A stretch of 18,437 bases of DNA from Candidatus Gastranaerophilales bacterium. Its GTDB lineage: Bacteria; Cyanobacteriota; Vampirovibrionia; Gastranaerophilales; Gastranaerophilaceae. Position 1 is the stretch's first letter, and each line of letters opens with the position of its first letter. The position numbers were made by a program, and so were the translations under genes. The notes under the pieces are model-generated. The model was not told the DNA's origin, did not search any database, and worked only from the letters and a program-made list of their open reading frames with translations. Location of the stretch: NCBI GenBank assembly GCA_900548405.1, contig UNSJ01000036.1, positions 1 through 18,437 on the forward strand, read 5' to 3'. Positions 12,579 through 18,437 of the stretch are shown in pieces.

Positions 12579-14614
12579 GAATGGCGGCAGGACAGGCAAG
12601 ATTATTATCAATAACTTCTCGTATGTCTGATAACGAGTTAAGAGCTCAGATTATCAACAACGATAAAATGCGCCTTGCTACAAAAAGCTCACAGGTAAGT
12701 GAAGCTTATGTAACTGCCTTGAATGATGCCCAAATGATGTTTACAAATTATGATGCTGATAACAACGCAAGTTATCAACAATTAACATTTAATGCATTGA
12801 CATCTTATAATCAATACAACAACCAGTATGGTATTTCTGATATGTCTGGAAGATTGCTGGTATCAGAAAGAGATGCAATTAATTTTGAAAATGCAAACGG
12901 TAACCTTGATAAATTCCTGGAAGCCTACGGATTGTCATATGAAACAACTTTCTTCGATAACTTAAAGCAGTACGAAGATGTAGGTGATAAAACAATTCCA
13001 TACATGACAGGTCAGTACGATTCTTCAGGCAATCCTATTAATGCATCTTCAGGCATGACTGCTGAAGAACTGGAAGAAGCATACTTAGGAAATGAAGAAA
13101 AAGGCATTGAAGGTTACAATACAACTATCCAGGGAACAAAATATTATGAATATTCAAGTGCGCTGGCTAATTATACCACTGCTTATGATGCATGGTCATT
13201 AACAATTGCAAATAACATGAAAACTAAATTAGAAAGCATAACAACCAGCTCAGGTACAAACCTCAATACACTTCAACAGCAAATTTCAGGTGCAACTGAT
13301 GCAGGCGCTATTGCAAGCTATCTTGACAACCTGTCTAATTTTGTATCTCAGGCTGAAAAACTTGCTCACGTAAACAGTGACGGAACAGGAGCTTACTTTG
13401 ACAACGTAAATGGTAAAAGTGCTTCAAAAACATATTTCAAAGATTTACAATCACAAATCAGTTCTGCCAAAAACGGTACAACTAATTATACAAATGCTAA
13501 CAGCACTCTTACTATGACACATAACAAAGATGCTTCAGGAAGTGTTACATCTTCAAGCATGACATTTACTACCGCAGACGGAAGTAAAATGGTTATCAGT
13601 GCAAACAAAGGTGCATCAGGTTATAGCGGTTATACAGTTACAACAACTGATGATGAAGGTAATAATAACAGCTTTACACCATCTGTTACTAACAGCGGAA
13701 GCAATATTGTTTTTGAACTTGGTGATGTAAAATATACTTTACCAAGCTTTGATACTTCATTAAGCGGTACAACTACTACTGATAACTCAGACGGCACTTC
13801 AACAGAAACCGGCTCTGTATCATCATTTACAGTTTCAGAATATGTTCCTCCTACACTTGATACAATGAAACAGGTTGGTTTGAACGTTATTAATTCACTG
13901 TATACTTCTGTATATTCTGTATGGAACCCAAGTTTACCTGAATTTAGAGGAACAGACAGTCCTGAATATACAGCTTATGAAGAAGCTGCAAAAAAACTTG
14001 AAATGGTGCTGTTCGGTTCAAATACACTTCCTTTTGAAGATTATGCAAATCTTGGCAACTTTGAATGGTTAATGGCAAATCTGACAGGTCAGGCTTTAGA
14101 GGATTTCCGACCTATTGCCAACGTAATAATTCTTGATAACATCATGGACACTTACGGTGAACCTAAATTTGCATGGATTGACTCAACAAAACCAACCGAT
14201 TCTTATAACGAAAACGGTGATGCAAAAGCTCAATGGTATACTAACTTATTCAATCGTATGACAAGCGGCGGCTATAAAGCATTACAGGATGGTTTAGCAT
14301 CAAGCAGCGAATGGATGCAGTTTGCTTTTGAAAGCGGACTAGTAACTATGGAACAGGTTGATTCAACATATACCTGGAACACTGTTATGTATTCAAATTG
14401 CAGTGATATTACAGAACAAACAAATACCGCAGCAATTACAAAAGCAGAAGCTGAATATAAAGCTGCTATGAACAAAATTGAAAATAAAGACAAACGTTAT
14501 GATATGGAATTGAAAAATATCGATACAGAACACAATTCATTACAGACTGAATATGACTCAATTAAGTCAGCAATAGATAAAAACATTGAAAGAACATTTA
14601 AGTTATACAGTTAA
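12575..14614 (+). CDS. Large hypothetical protein, possibly filament- or surface-associated (679 aa)
   Basis: Begins 'MGMAAGQARLLSITSRMSDNELRAQIINNDKMRLATKSSQVSEAYVTALND', a helical block I recall at the start of many Melainabacterial proteins of unknown role. The middle (residues ~308-422) is rich in Ser, Thr, Gly and Asn and beta-like; 'PTLDTMKQVGLNVINSLY' reopens a helical, aromatic region, and the last ~60 residues are a charged coiled coil ('KAEAEYKAAMNKIENKDKRYDMEL') ending 'NIERTFKLYS'. Helical ends around a beta-rich centre recall hook/flagellin-like subunits, but I see no flagellar signature, no signal peptide and no membrane span; there is one Cys. Start at ATG 12575 (AAAGGA 12 nt upstream); a second ATG at 12581 is possible. 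Followed by a terminator. Function unknown. Confidence 0.85.
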   Translation: MGMAAGQARLLSITSRMSDNELRAQIINNDKMRLATKSSQVSEAYVTALNDAQMMFTNYDADNNASYQQLTFNALTSYNQYNNQYGISDMSGRLLVSERDAINFENANGNLDKFLEAYGLSYETTFFDNLKQYEDVGDKTIPYMTGQYDSSGNPINASSGMTAEELEEAYLGNEEKGIEGYNTTIQGTKYYEYSSALANYTTAYDAWSLTIANNMKTKLESITTSSGTNLNTLQQQISGATDAGAIASYLDNLSNFVSQAEKLAHVNSDGTGAYFDNVNGKSASKTYFKDLQSQISSAKNGTTNYTNANSTLTMTHNKDASGSVTSSSMTFTTADGSKMVISANKGASGYSGYTVTTTDDEGNNNSFTPSVTNSGSNIVFELGDVKYTLPSFDTSLSGTTTTDNSDGTSTETGSVSSFTVSEYVPPTLDTMKQVGLNVINSLYTSVYSVWNPSLPEFRGTDSPEYTAYEEAAKKLEMVLFGSNTLPFEDYANLGNFEWLMANLTGQALEDFRPIANVIILDNIMDTYGEPKFAWIDSTKPTDSYNENGDAKAQWYTNLFNRMTSGGYKALQDGLASSSEWMQFAFESGLVTMEQVDSTYTWNTVMYSNCSDITEQTNTAAITKAEAEYKAAMNKIENKDKRYDMELKNIDTEHNSLQTEYDSIKSAIDKNIERTFKLYS

Positions 14615-14639
14615 CTAAACTTTCTACACACTACACTAT

Positions 14640-14664
14640 AAGCAGGTTATACCTGCTTTTTTAT
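14640..14664 (+). terminator. Rho-independent terminator after the 679-aa gene
   Basis: AAGCAGGT (14640-14647), loop TAT, ACCTGCTT (14651-14658), followed by a run of T. Perfect 8-bp stem. Confidence 0.9.
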
Positions 14665-14698
14665 TTTATTTATATTTTTTTCTTCATATTAATGTATG

Positions 14699-14725
14699 AT
14701 AATCTTTATACGATATAAAGATTAT
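14699..14725. promoter_or_regulatory. 27-bp palindrome upstream of the HEAT-like gene
   Basis: ATAATCTTTATA (14699-14710), spacer CGA, TATAAAGATTAT (14714-14725): a perfect 12-bp inverted repeat. It lies ~35 bp upstream of a TATAAT box (14759-14764), where an operator for a dimeric regulator would sit. It follows the previous terminator and has no T-run of its own. Confidence 0.6.
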
Positions 14726-14758
14726 GTAAGGAAATCAAATTTGTGCTGTTTTTTAGTT

Positions 14759-14764
14759 TATAAT
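14759..14764 (+). promoter_or_regulatory. -10 box of the HEAT-like gene
   Basis: TATAAT with no convincing -35 at 16-18 nt. The predicted start near 14771 leaves a 28-nt leader with GGAG (14786-14789) 9 nt before the ATG at 14799. Confidence 0.55.
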
Positions 14765-14798
14765 CATAACATAGATTAGATAAATGGAGATAAATATA

Positions 14799-15083
14799 AT
14801 GGAAACAGTTAACGAAATTCTTTCAAAATTAGAAAACGCAGACAACTCAACTAAAAATGAATTAGAAAATAAATTAGTTAATATCGGAACTTCAGTATTA
14901 CCTCAACTTGTTGATGAATTACAAGTTGTAAGAGGTATTAAAAGAGGTGTTGTTGCTATGACTTTAATCAGAATAGGCGATGCTTCCGTTAAATATCTTG
15001 AAAAAGCGGCTGAATGCAACAAAGATTTTGAATGGGTTGCTGAATATTTAATCCGTGAAATTAAAGGTTCAGTTGCAGCTTAA
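14799..15083 (+). CDS. HEAT-repeat-like small protein, 94 aa
   Basis: Alpha-helical throughout: METVNEILSKLENADNSTKNELENKLVNIGTSVLPQLVDELQ... 'LVNIGTSVLPQLVDEL' and 'LIRIGDASVKYLEKAA' read as two HEAT-like helical pairs, each with a G-x-x-x-(V/L)-(L/K)-x-x-(L/V) turn about 35 residues apart. Such repeats mediate protein contacts; no catalytic residues are visible. It could be a scaffold or adaptor. The start is ATG 14799 because GGAG sits 9 nt upstream; the in-frame ATG at 14784 lacks a ribosome site. It is alone between a palindrome-bearing promoter region and a strong terminator. One Cys; no signal peptide. Confidence 0.75.
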   Translation: METVNEILSKLENADNSTKNELENKLVNIGTSVLPQLVDELQVVRGIKRGVVAMTLIRIGDASVKYLEKAAECNKDFEWVAEYLIREIKGSVAA

Positions 15084-15100
15084 TAATTTAAAAGAACAAT

Positions 15101-15132
15101 AAAAAAGACCGTTTAAATGACGGTCTTTTTTT
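15101..15132 (+). terminator. Strong Rho-independent terminator
   Basis: AAAAAAGACCGT (15101-15112), 7-nt loop, ACGGTCTTTTTT (15120-15131), within a seven-T run (15126-15132). The next promoter begins 2 bp later. Confidence 0.92.
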
Positions 15133-15133
15133 A

Positions 15134-15142
15134 TGCTAGAAT
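15134..15142 (+). promoter_or_regulatory. Extended -10 box 6 nt before the membrane-protein ATG
   Basis: TGCTAGAAT is an extended -10 (TGn plus TAGAAT at 15137-15142). ATG follows at 15149 after 6 nt, with no ribosome site, so the mRNA is predicted leaderless. Its -35 would fall in the terminator stem. Confidence 0.6.
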
Positions 15143-15148
15143 TTATTT

Positions 15149-16657
15149 ATGAAGAAAGCTGCTTTATTTTATATAACACTATTTTTACTTATTTTGGCAT
15201 TTACAATTACTGCCGATTATTTTGATTATGATATATGGGCTCGTCTTATAGCAGGCATGGGTGTTATTGACGGCGGGCATGTATTAAAAGCTGACTTTTT
15301 ATCTTATACGCCTGTGCATACTTGGTGGGATCATGAATGGGGTTCGGGTGTAATATTTTATTTCTTCTTAAAATATTTCGGACCGCAAAGCTTGATATTT
15401 CTCCAGTCTGTCTTGTTTTTCGCAATATTTTTTATAGCATCAAAAGTTATTAAGGTTCGCTCAAATATATCGCCTTATAACATTCTGTTTTACTTTTTTG
15501 CAGTTATGGCAGTCATGTATAACTTTAATTGCCCAGTAAGATGCCATATGTTCAGCTTTTTATTCTTTACTTTATATATTTATATTTTTGAACTCGCAAG
15601 AAAAGGGAATAACAAACCACTATTTCTTATCCCTCTTATAACCATTCTTTGGAATAACATTCACGGAGGTGTTGTTGCAGGTATAGGGCTTATGGGAATG
15701 TATGCTCTTGGAGAGTTTTTAAACCGCAGACCATACAAAAAATACCTTTTAACCCTTGTTATTTCAGCTATTACCTTATTTATCAATCCTTGGGGATATG
15801 AATATATTAAATTCCTTTTAATGGCAAATACGATGGAAAGAACCCACATTGTTGAGTGGTGGGGATTATTTTCCAAGTATCATTTATTTAAGCAAATTCC
15901 GTTTAAACTATTTATGCTCGGTTCTTTAGCAGTTGAATCCGTTTATATATTTAAAAACATTAAATCAGAAGGCTTTAAACAGTGGTACAATAATGCTGAT
16001 AAAGTGAAATATATCGTACTTTTGTCAACACTATACCTTGCTATAAGTCATGTTAAACTGCTTCCGTTCTTTGCAATTGCTTCTGTTTGTTTTATTTATG
16101 AAGATTTCTTCAAGCTAATTGGAAATGTTGAGTTGCCTAAATGGAAAGACAAAGCTGTATATATTCTTTTGATAGCAGTTTCAATATTCACATTAAGCGC
16201 AAAGGAAATCTCTTTACCGGTAGGATTGAAAAATTATCCGGTAAAAGAAGTTGAATTTGTTAAGATAAATAATTTGAAAGGCAGAATACTGGTAAACTTC
16301 GGACTTGGAAGCTATGTTTCATATAAGCTTTATCCTGATAACTTAATTTTTATGGATGGCAGATATGAAGAAGTTTATTACGATTATATGGTTCCAATGC
16401 TAAAAGAATTCTGCCTTGCATACCCGCACTGGAAAGAAATATTAGAATATTTCCCGCCCGATATAATAATAATTGAAAACTACTATCCGATTTATAATGT
16501 TTTAAAAGCATCAAATGACTGGAAACTTGTATACGAAGGTGACATATTTGGAGTTTTCGTTCCTAAAGACAAAGCGTCAGAAAAATTTAAAATGCCGACA
16601 AATGATATAAATTATTATAAAAATACACTATTTAATACAGGCATAAATTTTAATTAA
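15149..16657 (+). CDS. Polytopic membrane protein, possible GT-C-type glycosyltransferase
   Basis: A 502-residue protein with about nine to eleven membrane spans up to residue ~360 and a soluble C-terminal domain of ~130 residues. The first span ends in an acidic loop, 'DYFDYDIWARLIAGMGVI' (Asp26, Asp28), followed by 'ADFLSYTPVHTWWDHEWGSGVIFY'. An aspartate pair right after TM1, then 'D-x-x-S-x-T...W..HEW', is the pattern I recall for a family of GT-C-like integral membrane proteins (PMT/ArnT-like fold) that may transfer sugars from lipid carriers. That assignment is tentative; membrane topology is clear. The C-terminal part contains 'GLGSYVSYKLYPDNLIFMDGRYEEVY'. Start at ATG 15149 follows an extended -10 box directly. 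The patatin-like gene follows 15 nt later, so the two probably share a transcript. Confidence 0.8.
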   Translation: MKKAALFYITLFLLILAFTITADYFDYDIWARLIAGMGVIDGGHVLKADFLSYTPVHTWWDHEWGSGVIFYFFLKYFGPQSLIFLQSVLFFAIFFIASKVIKVRSNISPYNILFYFFAVMAVMYNFNCPVRCHMFSFLFFTLYIYIFELARKGNNKPLFLIPLITILWNNIHGGVVAGIGLMGMYALGEFLNRRPYKKYLLTLVISAITLFINPWGYEYIKFLLMANTMERTHIVEWWGLFSKYHLFKQIPFKLFMLGSLAVESVYIFKNIKSEGFKQWYNNADKVKYIVLLSTLYLAISHVKLLPFFAIASVCFIYEDFFKLIGNVELPKWKDKAVYILLIAVSIFTLSAKEISLPVGLKNYPVKEVEFVKINNLKGRILVNFGLGSYVSYKLYPDNLIFMDGRYEEVYYDYMVPMLKEFCLAYPHWKEILEYFPPDIIIIENYYPIYNVLKASNDWKLVYEGDIFGVFVPKDKASEKFKMPTNDINYYKNTLFNTGINFN

Positions 16658-16660
16658 GGA

Positions 16661-16666
16661 TATAAT
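16661..16666 (+). promoter_or_regulatory. -10-like box 6 nt before the patatin ATG
   Basis: TATAAT, then 6 nt, then ATG at 16673. An AAGGA (16656-16660) 12 nt upstream means SD-led translation from the upstream transcript is also possible. Confidence 0.4.
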
Positions 16667-16672
16667 TACAAT

Positions 16673-17881
16673 ATGAATAAAAGTTTTAAATATACATGTT
16701 TGTTTGGCGGCGGTGCTATCAGAGGTGTTTCATATATCGGAGCTGTTAAAGCTCTTGAAGAATTAGGCATTTCTCCAACAACATTAGCAGGTTCTTCCGT
16801 AGGCTCAATTATTGCGGCATTATTAGCGGTAGGATACAATTCTGCCGAGCTGAAAGAAATATTTTTGAAAGTTAATTTTGATTTGTTTCGTGATATTTCT
16901 CTCGGTTTAGGTCCTGTTTTTGCATTGAGCAAAGGAGAAGTCTTTTTAGATTGGCTTAGAGATTTAATCGAATCAAAATTTTACGGTGAAAAATATAAAA
17001 AAGGTTCTAACAGATCAGTAACATTTAAAGATATAGACAAAAACCTTGTAATTATCACAACAAATTTATCTAACTTTGAATGTAAGGAATTTTCCAGATA
17101 CGAAACTCCAGATTTTGAAATAGCGTCAGCAATCAGAATTTCCTGCTGTATGCCGGGATTAATGAAACCTATTGAATACAATAAAACTATTCTTGTTGAC
17201 GGTGATTTGCAGAAAAGCTGGCCGATGTGGAAATTATCCAAAAATCTTTTGCTAAATGATGAAAGAATTTTGGAATTCAGACTTGAAGGATACTACGATG
17301 ATAACAATAACAATCTTTCAGGCATAGACTATGCAAATGCTGTTTATAGCTGCATGACAGCAATGTCTACATCATTTATTACAAATATTTATGCTAACAA
17401 AGATAAATTTGATTACCTTGTTTTAAACACAGGTGATGTTGTCGTTGTCGATTTTAATATAAGCGCAAATAAGCGTAATGAATTAATGAAAATCGGTTAT
17501 GACCAAACAATGGAATATTTTAAGAAAATACTTCCTGCAAAAAAATCAAAAATAAAAGACAATTATCAAATAATACTTAATCACATTACAAAAATAAATA
17601 AACTAATATCATCGAACAATATTGCAAAAGCCAAATCACAATTGGGCGAGTTGTTTACAGATTTATGTGATTTGCACGAAATTATTGATTTAACCGATTA
17701 TGAAGATATAAAATCATTTAAAAATTTATTTCTTCAAAACATTATCTATCCTCCTCTTTTTGGTAAAGCAAGAATTAATAACGAGCGATTTATCAAAACA
17801 GAATTAGCAAGAATGATAAAAAACATTTCGGAAAAAGTTACTGAACTTGAGAATTATTTGGAGCTATTTTCCTCAAAATAA
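16673..17881 (+). CDS. Patatin-like phospholipase
   Basis: A 402-residue protein. The N-terminal ~190 residues are a patatin domain with a Ser-Asp dyad: oxyanion loop 'GGGAIRG' (12-18), nucleophile elbow Gly40-Ser-Ser42-Val-Gly44, and catalytic Asp176 in 'VDGD'. Family members hydrolyse acyl chains from membrane lipids and include secreted or injected virulence lipases as well as housekeeping enzymes. No signal peptide, so cytoplasmic or exported by another route. The C-terminal ~200 residues are helical and charged ('SKIKDNYQIILNHITKINKLISSNNIAKAKSQ') with no recognised domain; they may be regulatory. It lies 15 nt after the membrane-protein gene. No terminator before the tRNA promoter. Confidence 0.9.
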   Translation: MNKSFKYTCLFGGGAIRGVSYIGAVKALEELGISPTTLAGSSVGSIIAALLAVGYNSAELKEIFLKVNFDLFRDISLGLGPVFALSKGEVFLDWLRDLIESKFYGEKYKKGSNRSVTFKDIDKNLVIITTNLSNFECKEFSRYETPDFEIASAIRISCCMPGLMKPIEYNKTILVDGDLQKSWPMWKLSKNLLLNDERILEFRLEGYYDDNNNNLSGIDYANAVYSCMTAMSTSFITNIYANKDKFDYLVLNTGDVVVVDFNISANKRNELMKIGYDQTMEYFKKILPAKKSKIKDNYQIILNHITKINKLISSNNIAKAKSQLGELFTDLCDLHEIIDLTDYEDIKSFKNLFLQNIIYPPLFGKARINNERFIKTELARMIKNISEKVTELENYLELFSSK

Positions 17882-17886
17882 AATTG

Positions 17887-17915
17887 TTGACAATAAATTA
17901 TATTTGTCATAATAT
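17887..17915 (+). promoter_or_regulatory. Promoter of tRNA-Leu
   Basis: TTGACA (17887-17892), 17 nt, TAATAT (17910-17915); predicted start near 17922, ~13 nt before the mature tRNA. TGACAA/TTGTCA form a 6-bp inverted repeat in the spacer region. Confidence 0.65.
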
Positions 17916-17934
17916 AAATGTACTGAAATGCTCT

Positions 17935-18020
17935 GCCCTGGTGGCGGAATCGGTAGACGCGCCGGACTTAAAATCCGGTTGGGGTTAAACCCAGTGCCAG
18001 TTCAAGTCTGGCCCAGGGCA
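17935..18020 (+). tRNA. tRNA-Leu (anticodon TAA)
   Basis: Acceptor stem GCCCTGG (17935-17941) pairs with CCAGGGC (18013-18019), discriminator A at 18020. Anticodon stem CCGGA/TCCGG encloses CTTAAAA with anticodon TAA. A long variable arm (class II, as for Leu) and T-arm GCCAG-TTCAAGT-CTGGC are present. The 3' CCA is not encoded (TTT follows), so it must be added. It reads UUA and UUG codons. The anticodon loop is uninterrupted: no group I intron. Confidence 0.97.
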
Positions 18021-18025
18021 TTTTT

Positions 18026-18054
18026 AAAAGAACTCGAAAGAGTTCTTTTTTTTT
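18026..18054 (+). terminator. Terminator after tRNA-Leu
   Basis: AAAAGAACTC (18026-18035), GAAA tetraloop, GAGTTCTTTT (18040-18049), nine T in a row to 18054. Confidence 0.92.
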
Positions 18055-18148
18055 ATATCATTTCATTTGTTACGAAATATTAAATATAGGCTAAACTCTT
18101 TCTGTGTAAGGGAATAAAAGAATAAGGGAGTAGATATAAAGCAATTTT

Positions 18149-18177
18149 TTGCCAGTTATTTACTTAATATATATATA
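18149..18177 (+). promoter_or_regulatory. Promoter of the Gly/Cys-rich gene
   Basis: TTGCCA (18149-18154), 17 nt, TATAGT (18172-18177), each 5 of 6 to consensus. Start predicted near 18184. The upstream stretch 18055-18148 is AT-rich, with AAGGGA-type purine runs but no ORF that I can support. Confidence 0.7.
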
Positions 18178-18199
18178 GTATATAACAATGGAGAGTATA

Positions 18200-18436
18200 A
18201 TGTCTGACGTAAGTTTAACTCAAAAATTTGCCAACATGTTTACAAAGCTTGGTGCAGGTTTACCCCAACCAGCCATGACAGGAATAGCATTGAAAAGCAT
18301 GAACAACGGCTGCGGCAATAGTATTTGGGGCTGCGGAGGCGGTTACGGCGGTTTTTCTTACGGAGGTTATTGCGGAGGAATTAACGATCCTCTTGGTGTA
18401 ACCTGGATGAATGGCGGCTGCGGCAACAAATCTTAA
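18200..18436 (+). CDS. Small Gly/Cys/Tyr-rich protein, 78 aa
   Basis: Starts MSDVSLTQKFANMFTKLGAG, a short helical head, then 'PQPAMTGIALKSMNNGCGNS' and a low-complexity tail of Gly, Tyr, Cys and Trp ('WGCGGGYGGFSYGGYCGG') ending 'NGGCGNKS'. Five Cys in the tail could bind metal or form disulphides; the glycine-tyrosine repeat suggests a flexible or self-associating protein. No signal peptide or family recognised. ATG 18200 is chosen: GGAG (18190-18193) is 6 nt upstream and the predicted transcript starts near 18184, which leaves no ribosome site for the in-frame ATG at 18188. The stop TAA is at the window edge, so the gene is complete. Confidence 0.75.
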   Translation: MSDVSLTQKFANMFTKLGAGLPQPAMTGIALKSMNNGCGNSIWGCGGGYGGFSYGGYCGGINDPLGVTWMNGGCGNKS

Positions 18437-18437
18437 G

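Noticed and set aside
14784..14798. Upstream ATG of the HEAT-like gene
   Set aside because: There is no ribosome site before it, and GGAG overlapping it serves the ATG at 14799.
18055..18148. Possible small gene after AAGGGAG runs downstream of the tRNA
   Set aside because: No start codon with an open frame follows the purine runs at workable spacing.
1..18437. CRISPR array, insertion sequence, integrase or prophage boundary
   Set aside because: No spaced direct repeats, transposase or integrase motifs, or tRNA-proximal attachment repeats were seen.

Overview
The window is AT-rich bacterial chromosome, most likely from a non-photosynthetic relative of Cyanobacteria (Melainabacteria/Vampirovibrionia, Gastranaerophilales-like). 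Support: S5 and SecY carry cyanobacterial-looking blocks (S5 'ERVVQIRR', '[14 protein letters not shown]', 'IPHPI'; SecY 'EGEAGRRKLSQYTR'), the prepilin is of the Cys-rich '...NGWKIP.DYP' type, and several small proteins look lineage-specific. This placement rests on recalled family patterns, not on a search. No phage, transposon or CRISPR signature was seen.

Layout. (1) 1-1748: the 3' end of an MnmC-like tRNA methyltransferase, a 71-residue helix-turn-helix-like gene on the minus strand, and a type IV prepilin-like gene with a consensus sigma70 promoter. (2) 1797-4624: an FAD oxidoreductase convergent with a CoA-disulfide-reductase-type flavoprotein, then a 46-codon minus-strand gene that has its own ribosome site. 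(3) 4784-7587: a small unknown gene, an orphan sugar ABC permease (minus) and a phosphomannomutase (plus). The last two diverge from one symmetric -10 box; a strong terminator follows. (4) 7588-10641: rpsE-rpmD-rplO-secY, a detached fragment of the spc operon with its own promoter region, stem-loops between cistrons and back-to-back terminators. (5) 10775-12469: a PilZ (c-di-GMP) protein followed by a compact Orn/Lys/Arg-decarboxylase-family enzyme. (6) 12464-14664: a 679-residue unknown protein whose start codon lies in a leader hairpin. (7) 14699-17881: a HEAT-like mini-protein, a polytopic membrane protein and a patatin-like lipase. (8) 17887-18436: tRNA-Leu(UAA) and a small Gly/Cys-rich protein.

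Most genes are housekeeping or single accessory genes; I see no obvious new multi-gene system. The most unusual signal is regulatory. Five genes have a -10 box followed by exactly 6 nt and then ATG, which predicts leaderless or nearly leaderless mRNAs; four of the five have no Shine-Dalgarno sequence, whereas most other genes here have clear ones. Other regulatory candidates are the symmetric divergent promoter, the start-codon-sequestering hairpin and a 27-bp palindrome.

Several start codons were moved from the longest frame, using ribosome sites and promoters (1089, 4437, 6021, 10838, 14799, 18200).
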